From: Simmondsia chinensis
Lineage: Eukaryota; Streptophyta; Magnoliopsida; Caryophyllales; Simmondsiaceae
Reading direction: 5' to 3'
Assembly: GCA_018398585.1 (NCBI GenBank)
Contig: JAGTTD010000018.1
Location: 11,849,501-11,913,500 of the forward strand
Length of the DNA stretch: 64,000 bases
Shown here: piece by piece, positions 10,333-22,199 of the stretch
Position numbering within the stretch: position 1 is the stretch's first letter
Layout of the letters: the number at the start of each line of letters is the position of its first letter
Position numbers and translations under genes: made by a program
The notes under the pieces: model-generated
Seen by the model: the letters and a program-made list of their open reading frames with translations, nothing else
Told to the model about the DNA's origin: nothing
Database searches by the model: none

Positions 10333-11839
10333 ATGGCTGATGGAGTGAGGACTCGATCGGGAGCTGGTGGAGCTAATGCAGCTACAGTTGTTAGTCCAGA
10401 TCTTTCTTACGCTGCTGTTGCTGGTGCGAATGCTACAATCGGACCTCAGCACGTAACTACTGATCACATTCAGGTCATATGTGACCGCCTTAGCAATTCA
10501 CAAAAGCAAATGATAAGCCAAATGGTGGACCAAAAGTTTGATCAAAGGTTTGATCAGTGTCAGCAGTTACTGCTGAAAATTGACCTGAAAAATGAAGATC
10601 GTTTGCAGCAAATTGAGGCAAAGATTATGAATTTGTAGGATCAGATTAATAAGCAAGGAGAATCATCGGTTAATACGATTCTTAAGCCTGCTAGCCAGAT
10701 TATTCCACTTGCTGAAGTGGTTCAACCGCTAGTGAACAATAGCAGAGCTGAGAGTTTAGCAAGGAATCGAGATAAGTATCCAATGATTCAACCAGAGGTT
10801 GAACCTTCAATTCAAATCTAATCAGTGGATGATCGACCTCTAAAGGTTGAGATTGCTGCAGAGAATCATGATCGAACCGCAGAACAAGCTCATTCTAGAT
10901 TGAATGGCCAGAATTCAGATCTGAATTCAAGGCTTCCTTATTATGTTATTCACCACAGAAATTCACTTGATGACTTCGAACATCAAGATAGGCCACCTGA
11001 TCAGCACTTTCAGCATAGATCAGTAAGTAACGATACTTCATCTGGTGGCAGGAGCAGTTCTCATAGGCAGCCGAGGGTCCAAATCGAGCCTTTTGATTGC
11101 AAGCAGCCGGAGTCATGGTTAAGAAGGTGTGATCGATATTTTCAATATTATAACATAAGTGAAGCTAAAAAAGTTGAGCTAGCAGCAGTGCACTTACATG
11201 GAGATCATGAGGTGTGATATTATAGTGTGTTGAAAAGCAAACCTAATCTTTCTTGGGGCCAATTCGTGGAAGAATTGTGTGAACGATATGGAGAAGAGGA
11301 GATAAGTGATGTAGTTGACAGTTTTAATAAGGTGTATCAAACTTCTACCGTGAAAGAATACATGATCAGGTTTGAGAACCTTCGAGCTAACCTATTGTCC
11401 ATGATATCCATCACTCCACAGGATTCAGAGGCATACTATGTCTCTTGTTTCATTAGTGGTTTGCAGCTTAGGATCAAAAACATGGTGAAGGCCATTGGTC
11501 CTAAGACTTTGTCTAATGCTTATAACAAGGCTAAGTTGATTGAAGCCACGCTTGCAACTTCAAGTGATAAGAGTAAGCTTAACGGCAGTAGCTTCAGATC
11601 TCATCACAAGGATGCATCAAGCTCCAAATCTGGGCATGCTGTTGACAAGAGATCAGTGAGATTATGTTTCAAATGCAACCAGCCATATCAACCCGGACAT
11701 AGATGCAATTCCAAAGCCTTAATGTCTGCAAGAGGAACACAAGTAAGAGGTGATTCAGACAGTGAGAATTCAGAAGCAAAGGATGACAGTTCTGAGCATT
11801 TTTCACAAGATGAGTTGATGGAGGATGAAGTCAAGATTT
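10333..11839 (+). pseudogene. Element E gag, broken by stops
   Basis: Starts MADGVRTR at 10333. An open frame from 10297 also exists, but the 10333 start is shared with relatives. It is open to 10638, then 10825-11217 and 11227-11838, with intervening stops. The core has WLRRCDRYFQYYNI, WGQFVEELCERYG and VKEYMIRFENLR, the retrotransposon gag domain. Near 11,665-11,710 is a zinc knuckle of the form Cys-x2-Cys-x7-His-x2-Cys (CFKCNQPYQPGHRC), typical of plant chromoviruses. Element F is inserted right after it, at the start of protease. Confidence 0.85.
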
Positions 11840-12379
11840 TGTTAAGATCGAGATTAAATCTTGATCTTAACCTAAGATAAAGAGAGTATAGGATGAGAAA
11901 GAAGTGAAGGAGATGGGAAAATAGAGAGAGTTAGATGAGAGAAAGAACGTTTAATCTCAAAGAGATTGGGTTGATATTTTCATTGAATGAGTAAGAATTA
12001 CACTTGATCATCCTACTTATAGGAAATAACAAGCAAAGTAATACAATGAACCTAGACTTAACAACTAATCGCCTCAACTAACAAAATATCTAACTAACTA
12101 AAATATCTACTAAGTTACACCTAAAGCATTGGTGCCAAGATACAACCTAAGCCCACCGTAACCTGCTGCTGCAGGTTATTACAATGCAGGTAATTACAAT
12201 GCCCTTTATTACAACTCATAGCTAGACAACACTTAACCAAGATTAATACATCTTTATTAGCTAACCACCCCACAATATCGGCACCAATTCATCCACATAA
12301 CAGCCCCCAGCAGCAGCTATCAGCAACATACTGAACACAGCCTTAACCCTCTCAAGCCTTGGATTCTCGGATCATAACA
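11840..12379 (-). repeat. Element F 3' LTR
   Basis: Starts tgttaagatcg and ends ggatcataaca (plus sense). Near-identical to 16429-16958. It has a minus-sense TATA-like cctataagtag at 12013-12023. Confidence 0.9.
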
Positions 12380-12396
12380 TTCCCTTCCCCTTGAAA
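12380..12396 (-). promoter_or_regulatory. Element F polypurine tract
   Basis: Plus ttcccttccccttgaaa reads tttcaaggggaagggaa on the minus strand, directly before the 3' LTR. Confidence 0.75.
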
Positions 12397-12682
12397 ACAT
12401 TCTTGTCCTCAAGAATGGAAGAGAGCTGTAATAATGGAGATCACTTATTGCTTATGAAACATAGCTGAATTTATGAACTTCTTGCTAAAGTTCTGCAGCT
12501 GAAGACATCTAAAGCAACTCAATCTGAAATGCAGCTGATACATGACGATGACATCTTGTTTCGACACAATGTTTGCGTTTGAATGTATAATACCCTTCAG
12601 GGGGTTTGCACTGATCAAACCACACATCAACCCCACATCCACGACACCACATAATGCAGTTGATATAACTCAAAACTCTATC

Positions 12683-15481
12683 CTACTGCAGAGAACCATA
12701 AAATGCATCAGTACTTCTGAATTTCTGCTTGTAGTAAGCTGCATAATAGAACTTGAATGTCATTGAACCCATAAAACTGCATATGAAGTCCTTTAACCTC
12801 TCGGGAGGCCTTCTAAACTCAAACCAAGAGAACCAAGCATCAAAATCAGCTTGTAGACATGTCCCAGTGCAGCTCAAATAGCCCCATATCTTGATCATGG
12901 TAACAAAACACATTGAAATCCCGTAGGAATGGAGCTGCAACTCTTTCATCTTGAATCTTACCCAAAATTTGTATTGCTTAAACATCCATTTACTAAACCA
13001 TCTCAGGCCAAACTCAACATACTCTTGACTGCTTCCCAATTCCACAGGATTTGCTGCAGAACTCAAAATTTTAGCAGTGTATAACCAAGACAACTCATAG
13101 CTGCGGATATTCAAATTTTAGCTCGATTCTTGTCCACAAGGAAGCTTCTTGATGCGAACAAGTTAATACATATTCCCAAGGCCACATTAGCACCAACCAC
13201 ACTCAATCTGAGTAACTCATTTACTGCTGACAGTGAAGGAATTGTAATTCTCCAAAAATGTTCAGCAGCCTCCAATACTTCCATTGCTTGAATCTTGAGT
13301 GAGAACTTGTAAGATCCGAAAATCTCAGCCTTTTCCTTCCAAACTCTTGCATAGACCACACCAACTAAGTTTTCATGAGCCATTGTTGAATGCTAAAGAC
13401 TCACTGTTATAACCTGAACTCCCAAAACATTCCAACCAACACTGATAGTGCTGCAGCTCACACTTTCCAGCCTGTCCTCAATGCTTTCCTGGATCCCAAG
13501 CTCATCCAGTGACCAAACATGCCTCAAATGATCAAGCTTCGCTTTCTTGTCAACCATGTCAAACATGAGTAACAAATATAACAAGTGGAGACACCAACAG
13601 AACTCCTGAACAGCTGTAAATTTCTTCAAGTCTAGAGCTGATCTATTCCAAACTCCCTTGCTGATGTTTACTCTAATTTCAGCTAGAATTATCCTCAATG
13701 GTGCAATGATCTTTTCCATCCAAACATTAAGAAAATATTGAAGCCTGTGCATATAATTTTTCCATTCAAAACAACCACAACAGATCACCCAAACACATTG
13801 AGGTCCTGAATCTGATCAGCTCCTTTCAGTTGCTGTTTGTTCCAAATTCCAAGTGCTATCATCTTTGTCTTGACTTGGCTTCAAGCATTAGCTGTGAGGT
13901 CATACCAGCTGCCCAACATCTCCTCAAACCACCAACTAAAAACAACTACCATCCCTTCAAGGAAATGCTTGTGTTTGAACAGAAGCAACACCAATTCCGA
14001 AACAATTGAGACTTCAATGTCACGATCTGAATTATGCAGCTTGCAATAGGTAAAATTCCTTTCCTTAAAGCTTGCTTTGATGTTAACTTCACCATGAGCC
14101 AAAGCTGCTACAATTTTTCCACCATTGCTTGCACTGGCACTGAATTGTTCATCATCAAACAACAGCACCAGAGGCCAAACTTTTCCAATCACTTGTAATT
14201 CATCCTTTCCTGGGTCAAGGGGACTGCCAACATCAATTGCATCATTTAAAGCATCTATTGTACTGATTTTGGTATGAACATAAATTTTTCTCCCCACATT
14301 ACATCTTTTGTACAAATCCATCAATTTAATTGATTGCATAGGAACGCAGCTCGATTGCTTCTTTCCAGCAGAAAATCGACTCTTTTCAGCTTCACATAGC
14401 CTTGAGTATCTTCTCCCGGATCAGGAGGCAACTCGTCATAAAAGTGTGTATTGGAATATACCTTTTCTCCACCCAAAAGCACACCTTGTTCTGCATCAAA
14501 TAGTACCACAGCAGCAACAATTGATTTCTCGACAGAATGAGATTGTTCAGCAGTGAAGATGCTTCAATTCTGCACACCAGCTTGCCATGGAGTGATACTT
14601 AACAGATTTGGTGATGTATTCATTAATATTACAGCAGTAGCATCAATTTTTTCAGTTGAAATCAAAGGTTTTGCTAGATCCAACCCTTGTATACCAGCAT
14701 ATACATCAATAAAATTAGTATCTTGAGTTAGTTCTTGTTGATCAACAAGCATCCCAACTTCTTCCAGTGGATCATCCCGATCTCCCATAACTGAATTGGA
14801 CTCGATTAAGGCAACCACAGGTTGTCTATTGTTCTGTTCTTGCAAATTCAGAAGCTCCTTAGGCTGACACACAACCTCTCGCTTCAATTTCTTCTTTGTA
14901 ATCTTCTTTTTAGCCCAAAAATCTTTCAATGCTTCATTGAGTTGGCTTCTCTTAACTTTACTCTTTGCTTTCTTCAACATTCCCTTTACATGAAAACTGT
15001 ATTCCCCTTCTACAAACATATCTTACTGGGACTCAATATCTTCGAAATACTCTACCTCTAGCAAAGAGTCTTCATAATGATCATCTCGTTCAAACTCAAG
15101 TTCTTCTAACTTGCGGTCATCAATTTCATTATTATCGTATTCGAGTTCATTTCCAACGGCAACAGGTTCCACTTTCTCTGTTTATTGTCTAACGCTATCC
15201 ACTAGCTCCGGAAACTCATTTGCATCAAAAACAACCGGACAATCTCGACTGATGTTTGCAAACTGATGATTTGAACAATACAGATCCAAAATTCGCTGCA
15301 GCTTTTTGTCCCATGCCTGTTTAACCTTCTGCCATGAGCTATCATCAACCATACGAGCCATGTTTGCAATGAACAACAATGCTTCGATCTGAAACAGCTC
15401 AGTTTGCAGAAATATAAGTTCGAAAATTGCAGAAAAGTGAGACCTGTTTCGCAACTCTTCAACAACCGATTGCTTAATCAA
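12683..15481 (-). pseudogene. Element F ORF: about 930 codons, degenerate, unknown protein
   Basis: Open minus-strand stretches line up head to tail: 15481-15182, 15019-14564, 14509-14321 and 13114-12683 in one frame, 13788-13393 and 13383-13111 in a second, 14339-13881 in a third. Read together they look like one protein of about 930 residues with two or more stops and several frameshifts. The N-terminal part is helical and charged (MIKQSVVEELRNR, DDSSWQKVKQAWDKKL), followed by an acidic stretch near 15,050-15,180 and a Lys-rich block (KKKITKKKLKREV). The middle has LLFDDEQFSASAS and LDPGKDELQVIGKVWP. The C-terminal part is Trp- and Phe-rich (WFSWFEFRRPPERLKDF). I recognise no retroviral or host domain. 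It could be a transduced host gene or a highly diverged element protein. Confidence 0.5.
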
Positions 15482-16414
15482 GTTCTACTCCTTCATTCGC
15501 ACTAAACAATCCCCTGCTATCGTTTCCACAATCGCTACTGAGTACAAACCCTAATATGCAGATTTTCGCACATAGAGAACTCAAACCAAACCCTAACTAA
15601 GGTGCTTCTTGAGTAACAGACTTACAATTCTGAATTAGGCTCGACTCTAGACTACAACCCATTCCTCAACACAATATTCAAAGCAATCTTCAAGAACGAA
15701 ATCAGATTTCAATACTTTCGGTCCTCAGCTAAATGTCAGAACCTCGCCTAAGCAAATCTCAACTCCATAACATGTAATTCTTAAGAATTCACTGAATTCT
15801 CACCACTTTTATGCTTATTAACACGAATTATATCACAAATCAGCAACAACGCAGATTTGATCGAATTGCAACTTGAAGTTCAGAGACCGTTACCTCAACC
15901 TCAACTTCTGAATTGTAGAATCTGAATTAACCTCAAATCAACTTGTTTCTGGTCTTCTGATTATGATCAAGTGTAATGTTGATCCAATAGCTCACTTTAA
16001 CTTCTTCTCCAAGTGATCAGATGAATATCTAATCAAGATTGATTATGCTCAGCACTCACTTCAGCAGCTAATGCTTGCTTCAGCACTCAACTTCAGTAGT
16101 TAATGCTTGATCAATTCTACTGAATTCAATCTGAATCAGTTCTGATGTTGAATGTAATCATCAAGTACTGATCAATTAAACTTTCTTCAATGTAACTCAA
16201 TCATATTTATCCCAACCGAAGCAATTCCCAGGCACTTGCAGATCAATAATGCAATACACAAACTCCTCAAGTTCAGAATTCAGAATTGAATTCTTGATCA
16301 TATAAAATTGTACTAATTCAGTACAAAACTATTTTTGTTGATTAATTGCAACACAATCAATTAGATTTTATATTTTTTTTCTGTTTTAAAGCTTGATTCG
16401 GAAGCCAAATCAAG
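15482..16414 (-). other. Element F leader, no gene seen
   Basis: About 930 bp between the primer site and the ORF. AT-rich, with loosely repeated gcttgatcaattctactgaattc-like words around 16,050-16,180. No coding potential seen on either strand. Confidence 0.5.
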
Positions 16415-16428
16415 GCTCTAATACCAAT

Positions 16429-16958
16429 TGTTAAGATCAAGATTAAATCTTGATCTTAACCTAAGATAAAGAGAGTATGGGATGAGAAAGAAGTGAAGGA
16501 GATGAGAAAATAGAGAGAGTTAGATGAGAGAAAGAAGGTTTGATCTCAAAGAGATTGGGTTGATATTTTCATTGAATGAGTAAGAATTACACTTGATCAT
16601 CCTACTTATAGGAAATAACAAGCAAAGTAATACAATGAACCTAGACTTAACAACTAACCACCTCAACTAACAAAATATCTAACTAACTAAAATATCTACT
16701 AGCTTACACCTAAAGCATTGGTGCCAAGATACTACCTAAGCCAACCGTAACCTGCTGCTGCAGGTTATTACAATGCAGGTAATTACAATGCCCTTTATTA
16801 CAACTCATAGCTAGACAACACTTAACCAAAATTAATACATCTTTATTAGCTAACGACCCCACAATATCGGCACCAATTCAGCCACATAACAGCCCCCAGC
16901 AGCAGCATACCGAACACGGCATTAACGCTCTCAAGCCTTGGATTCTCGGATCATAACA
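16429..16958 (-). repeat. Element F 5' LTR
   Basis: 530 bp, partner of 11840-12379. A minus-sense TATA-like cctataagtag lies at 16601-16611, the likely promoter of F. The primer site gctctaatacca is at 16415-16426. Confidence 0.9.
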
Positions 16959-16965
16959 GATTTCT

Positions 16966-17535
16966 ATGAAGGCCTTGACCGGGAATGGAGCTCACAATAC
17001 CATTTGCATCAAAGGAAAGGCTGGTAAAACTTCCATTATTAGTCTTATTGATAGTGGGAGCACGCATAGCTTTTTTGATCCAAAATTGATAAAGAAAGTG
17101 AAGCACGAAGTGACTAAGACCCATCCTTTGGCGGTTATGGTGGCTGATGGCAACTCCATAACTACTCAAAATAAGTGCCAAGCTTTCCAATGGTCGATGC
17201 AAGATCATCAATTCACTTTTGATTTTAGATTTCTACCCTTGGGAGGTTGTGATATGGTGCTCGGGGTAGATTGGATGAGATCATTCAATCCGGTGGTGTT
17301 TGATTTTGATAAAAAGACAGTAGCATTTGAAGTTCATGGCACTAAGGTATCACTGCAACGTATTTCTGATCAAGCTCAGCTTTGGTTGATTAATGGCATG
17401 CGTTTACAAGGTGGATTCAAGAAGAATGCAATCAATTGGCATGGGCAATTGTTTATTATCTCACTTGTTGAACTTCAGCCAGTAATTCAGCCTGAGGTTC
17501 ACGCTTTGATTGAAGAGTTTGAAGTTGTTTTTTGA
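16966..17535 (+). pseudogene. Element E protease and linker
   Basis: Continues gag after F. Removing F and one GATTT keeps the frame. The aspartic protease active site is LIDSGSTHSF (Asp about residue 29), followed by a GGCDMVLGVDWM motif that fits the C-terminal loop of retropepsins, and then the VFDFDKKTVAFE linker also seen in B and H. It ends at a TGA at 17533. RT begins in a different frame by 17606, so there is a frameshift between. It would cut the gag-pol polyprotein. Confidence 0.85.
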
Positions 17536-17605
17536 GCAACCAAAGAGCCTTCCTCCTTAAAGGAGTGTAGATCATGCCATACCACTTCAAGCAAATTCTG
17601 ATCCA

Positions 17606-18850
17606 GTGAAGATCAGACCTTATCGATATGCTCATGCTCAAAAATTAGAAATTGAGAAGCAAGTTGATGAGTTGCTTCAAATGAGCTTCATTAGACCAAG
17701 CCATAGTCCTTTTGCCTCACCTGTGATTCTTGTGAAGAAGAAGGATGGGACAGCTAGGATGTGCATCGATTATTGCCAATTGAATTCCTTGACAGTAAAA
17801 GATAAGTTTCCTATTCTTGTTATAGATGATTTGCTTGATGAGTTATATGGAGCGCAATTCTTGTCTAAGCTTGATTTGGGACAGGGATATCATCAAATCA
17901 GAGTGCTTGAGCTGGATATATATAAGACTACTTTTCAGACTCACCACGGGTATTTCGAGTTTGTTGTTATGCCATTTGGCTTAACAAATGCTCCGACCTC
18001 CTTTCAAGTGGCTATGAATGACATCTTCAAGCCTTTTTTTAGGAGATCAGTGCTAGTCTTCTTCGATGATATACTGATATATAGTTCTTCTTATGAGGAT
18101 CATCTCACACATCTTAGAGAAGTGTTTGTTGTAATGCGGCATCACAAGTTCTTTGCCAAATTGTCTAAATGCTCATTTGCTCAGACCAAGCTCGAGTATT
18201 TGGGCCATGTAATCTCTCAAGAAGGAGTTTCCACCGATCCTACTAAGGTCTAAGCAATGCAAGATTGGCCAATTCCAATAACTTTGAAGCAATTGAGGGG
18301 ATTCTTGGGATTGACCGGTTATTATAGGAAGTTCATTAAAGGTCATGGATCTAATGCAAAGCCTTTAACTGAGCTCTTAAAAAAGGATGCCTTCTTGTGG
18401 TCAGAAAGAGCTCAAGCAGCTTTTGAGGCTCTCAAGTCAATCATGTGTGCAGCACCGGTATTGGCCATGCCTAATTTTGCTGAAGCCTTTATATTGGAGA
18501 CAGATGCGAGTGGATCTGGTGTGGGAGCTGTTCTCTCTCAACGAGAAAGGCCTATTGCTTATTTGAGTCAAGTTCTTAGTCCCGAGCATCAAGCCATGTC
18601 AATTTATGAAAAGGAATACTAGGCAATTCTTCTAGCAGTTGAGAAATGGAGGCATTACTTGGATGGTCATAGATTCATTATTCGAACTAATCATCAAAGC
18701 CTTAAGCACCTCCTTGAGCAAAAGATTGTGACTAGAATTCAAAAGAAGGGATTAATGAAGATGCTTGGCCTTGATTATGCTATTGATTACAGAAGAGGTA
18801 AAGAGAATGCAGCTGCTGACACTTTGTCCAAGAAATTTGAAGATGCAAAA
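17606..18850 (+). pseudogene. Element E reverse transcriptase and RNase H
   Basis: RT is recognised by ASPVILVKKKDGTARMCIDY, DLGQGYHQIRV, MPFGLTNAPTSFQ and the catalytic FFDDIL. The connection region has [13 protein letters not shown]. RNase H has [15 protein letters not shown] and a degraded end near 18,830 (ENAAADTLSK). In-frame stops lie at 18251 (TAA) and 18620 (TAG). The catalytic residues survive although the frame is broken. Confidence 0.9.
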
Positions 18851-20326
18851 CAAGGCTTGAGCGGTGCAATGTCCCTTGTTTTACCTTCATGGATAGATGA
18901 AGTTTATAAGTCTTATGAGGGTGATTCGTTTGCTCAAGAGTGTGTGACTGTAAGCCTAGTGAAAAATTCAGAAAAGGATGACAGAGATGCTGATTTATCA
19001 GTGCAGAAAGGCTTAATCAAATTGCATAACAAGCTTTACATTGGTACTTCAACAGATTTGAGGGATCAGATCATCAGGGCCTCTCATGATTCTACTTGGG
19101 GAGGTCATGCTGATGTAGAAGGCACTTATAAAAGAGTTAAAGCCTATTTCAGCTGGCCAAGCATGAAGAAGACAATGAAAGAGTATGTTAAAGTATGTGA
19201 GGTCTGTCAGCAAACCAAATTGGGGGATCATAGATACAAAGTACTTCTTCAGCCTCTTCCCATTCCGGATGGAGCTTGGGTCAATATTAGCATGGATTTC
19301 ATAGAGGGTTTGCCTAAGTCTGATAGTAGAGAAGTCATATGGGTTGTAGTGGATTGTTTCACCAAATATAGCCACTTCATTGCTCTCACACGACCTGTTA
19401 TTGCAAAGAAGTTAGCAAAGATCTTCCTTGACAACATATATAAGTTACATGGATGCCCACAATCCATTATTTCTGATCGCGACAAGATCTTCACAAGCAA
19501 TTTTTGGAGGGAGTTGTTCAAATTGTTGGGTACTACATTGGCACTTAGCTTATCTTATCATCCCCAAACAGATGGGCAAACTGAGCGTGTTAACCAATGT
19601 ATTGAGCAGTACCTTCGGAGCATGGTTTTCTCATAGCCTAAGGAGTGGAACCATTGGCTTTCTTTAGCTGAATATTGGTTCAACACTCATGTACATGCAT
19701 CTATTGGCACTGCTCCTTTTCAAGCACTCTATGGATACGTTCCTCCTGCTCCATTTATGCTGCAGTACCCTAAGTCATCAGAACATGCAGCAACTGATTA
19801 CATTTAGTAGAGGAAGCAAATGATGCAAATTCTCAAGGATAATCTTCTCCAAGCTCAAGCAAGGATGAAATTCTATGCTGATAAAATGAGGGTAGACAAA
19901 AATTATGAAGCTGGAGACATGGTCTACCTCAAATTACAACCTTATAGACAGTCTTCTTCGGCTGTCAGGAAGAATGTCAAGCTAAGTGCTCGTTTCTTTG
20001 GTCCATACAAGATTTTGGAGAAGATTGGCAAAGTTGCATACAAACTTGACCTACCACTTCATTCATACATTCACCCGGTGTTCCATGTATCTTTACTTAA
20101 AAAGCAGCGGAAGAATGGAGCTAAGAGTGCACGGGAACCACCAGAAGTTGGAGCAAATGGGGCCTTGCTGTTGCAGCCTGCTGCTGTTAAGGGGCAAAGG
20201 ATGATGAAGGTTGCAGATGGAGCTGTGCAAGAAGCTTTGATGCAGTGGCGTAATCTGCACAAGAGTGTTGCAACTTGGGAGAACATCACGTTCTTGAAGA
20301 GCCAATTTCCTAGCTTTTCTCTATGA
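18851..20326 (+). pseudogene. Element E integrase with chromodomain-like tail
   Basis: The zinc-binding part has ASHDSTWGGHADVEG followed by CEVCQQTK (His-His-Cys-Cys). The catalytic core has MDFIEGLPKS, IISDRDKIFTS and HPQTDGQTERVNQ (Asp, Asp, Glu). Stops lie at 19634 and near 19805. The C-terminal part from 19820 has [22 protein letters not shown] and then MQWRNLHKSVATWENITFLKSQFP (a longer run, given here only by its ends MQWRNL and KSQFP, about 20,240-20,310), which fits a chromodomain as in chromoviruses. Such domains are thought to guide insertion into marked chromatin. Confidence 0.88.
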
Positions 20327-20340
20327 GGACAAGGAGCTTC

Positions 20341-20356
20341 TCAAGGGGGTAGGGAA
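20341..20356 (+). promoter_or_regulatory. Element E polypurine tract
   Basis: aagggggtagggaa immediately before the TGTTATG start of the 3' LTR at 20357. Confidence 0.8.
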
Positions 20357-20760
20357 TGTTATGATTCCTTTAGTTTTTTGGTTGTAATTGGTCTTGATTT
20401 GCTTATGATGTTTTTGAATTGATTTAGTGTTGTATTCAAAGGGTAGTTGGTAGGCTATTTGGCGCCAAGAGTCGGTTAATGGTCTAGGATAGTCAAATGT
20501 GGCGGCTAGTTAAGTTTTTGGTGCTAGATTTGGTTAGTTTAGATTATAGCTTTGGGTCTTGGTTCAATGTATTAGATCAAGTATAAATAAGCTCAAATCA
20601 TGTAAATTCCTCATTCAATCAATACAAAATCAGATTTTTCTTTGGAAATTCTCTCTCTATTTCTCATCTCCTTCTCTATTTCTCATCCCCTTCACTTCTC
20701 TTCTCATCTTAACTCTTCTTCTACAAGGTTAACTTTCAATTCTTGGATTGGAAGCTAACA
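20357..20760 (+). repeat. Element E 3' LTR
   Basis: 404 bp from tgttatgatt to agctaaca, the complete form of E's LTR. The downstream sequence gtttgctct resumes D's gag. Confidence 0.9.
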
Positions 20761-21900
20761 GTTTGCTCTACCTTCAGGATTCTTAATGCTAGTGAAGACG
20801 CCATCCTACTTCACCATTTTTCTTTCTCCTTGAAGGATAAGGCCAAGTATTGGTTAGGTACCTTGCCTAGTAGGATGATTAGGATAGGGCTCAAAGGTAA
20901 TAAGAATTTTGTAAGAAATTATATCCCATTAGTAAGACCAACACTGTAGGAGAGCCATTAATACCTTTGCCCAACTTCCTAGTGAAGAGGTCCATGAGAG
21001 TTGGAATAGGTTTAGGGGAAATTTTGAGAGCTTGTCCACATCATGCTATTCCTAAGTGGCAACGTGTCCAAAAAGTTTATTATGGGTCAAACAAGAAAGG
21101 ACAACAAACTGTCGATGCTTCATAAGGTGGTCAATTCCTTAGGAAAATGAAAACAAGGAGTGGGAACTTTTTGAGCAATTGAATGACAATTCACAACAAA
21201 ATGTCACATATGCATGTTTAAATGCTGCTAGGCTAAACAGAGGAGTACTACAAGAAATTGCACGCACTTCTATCTTAGATAAGAAAGTAGACCCTTTTGC
21301 CTCCTCTATAGAGCAACCTACTTCTTTATTTAAGATTACATTGACTCTCTCTAAAAAAAAAGGTGTCTAAGTTTCCAAACATGCATGGTGTTTGTTCTAT
21401 GTTCTAGTATTTCTCACTCCACACTTGGTTGCCTTTCTACTTCATCCTTTGTTGAGTGTTCATGGGAATAGGTTGATGGCGCCCAAGGATTTTCAAGGAA
21501 TGATCCATACTCAAATACATACAATCTGGGCTGGAGAAACCATCCGAACTTCTCCTAGAGGCAAGGTAGTGAAGGGCAATTTTTTCCACAACAATCGCAA
21601 GGGCAATACGGTCATCATTAGCAACTGAATCCACGATGTCACCAATCTGGTATGTCAGGACCTCTCAATTTTTGACCACAAGGGTATGTTTCTAACCATT
21701 CTTAACCTTCTAATTTGAGCTCTGATTCGAATTTTGAAGAGAAGGTCTTGAGTATGCTTAAGGGATCGATCTCTAAGCTAGAAATCCAAATAAGTCAACT
21801 AGCTAATGCTTTGAGTAGGAGAGATGAGGACAGACGCCCTAGCCAAGTTGAAGAGAACCCTATGAACCTTTGAGGCAAGATAACTATCCTCCCCACCAAG
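20761..21900 (+). pseudogene. Element D gag, right piece
   Basis: Aligns with element G gag from VCSTFRI onward: FSLKDKAKYWLGTLPS at 20,830-20,870, then gag central motifs in shifting frames, INTFAQLP-like and ACPHHAIPKW-like words near 20,960-21,060, and a region corresponding to the QISQLANTLSRRDE motif of G near 21,790-21,830. The zinc knuckle region near 21,390 is mutated. Many stops and frameshifts. Athila-type gag. Confidence 0.8.
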
Positions 21901-22199
21901 GGCAAGCAAAGTCTGTTGTGGTGCTGAGAAGTGGGAAGGAAGTTGATAATGTAGTGAGTGTTGAGAGTGAAGTATCCATGAGTGGTGAGGGAGAAGAAAA
22001 GAGCATGGAAAGGGAAAAAGAAACCGATTAGGTCATGCGCCCTTCTTCTATGCCTAAAGCATCTGATCTTCCTTCCTCATATGAACCTACAGTGCCCTTC
22101 CTCCGAGCTTTAGTTGCACCATATCCACATGGAAAGGATAAGAAATAGGAAGACACTTATGAGACATTTAGGCAATTAAAGATTAACATTCCCCTCCTT

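Larger units (their letters stand above)
11840..16958 (-). mobile_element. Element F: non-autonomous LTR element with an unrecognised long ORF
   Basis: 5119 bp with LTRs of 540 and 530 bp, flanked by GATTT at 11835-11839 and 16959-16963. On the minus strand: 5' LTR 16429-16958, primer site at 16415-16426 (one mismatch to the tRNA-Met site), leader, a coding region of about 2.8 kb, polypurine tract, 3' LTR 11840-12379. There are no protease, RT, RNase H or integrase motifs. The sequence before the polypurine tract resembles the 3' end of chromovirus pol (minus-strand LRTRMFSRGREC, compare GQGASQGGRE in E). F therefore looks like a chromovirus whose gag-pol was replaced. The LTRs differ at roughly 15-20 sites by eye. 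Confidence 0.85.
9881..20760 (+). mobile_element. Element E: chromovirus (Reina-like) Ty3 retrotransposon, split by F
   Basis: The LTRs are 9881-10258 and 20357-20760, with an exact TGGTATCAGAGC primer site at 10261-10272. Gag is interrupted by F (11840-16958), then come protease, RT, RNase H, integrase and a chromodomain-like C-terminus. Without F and one GATTT it is about 5.75 kb, the size of Reina-type chromoviruses. RT to chromodomain is one reading frame with several in-frame stops. Protease is in another frame. The right flank gtttgctc continues D's gag. The left terminal 26 bases and the left target duplication are lost. Confidence 0.9.

Noticed and set aside
13837..14049. Plus-strand ORFs inside F (13837-14049, 14308-14556, 14822-15192)
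   Set aside because: They overlap the better supported minus-strand coding region and show no domain.
16966..20326. A possible host gene with RT-like domain
   Set aside because: LTRs, primer site, polypurine tract and full domain order show it is a retrotransposon.
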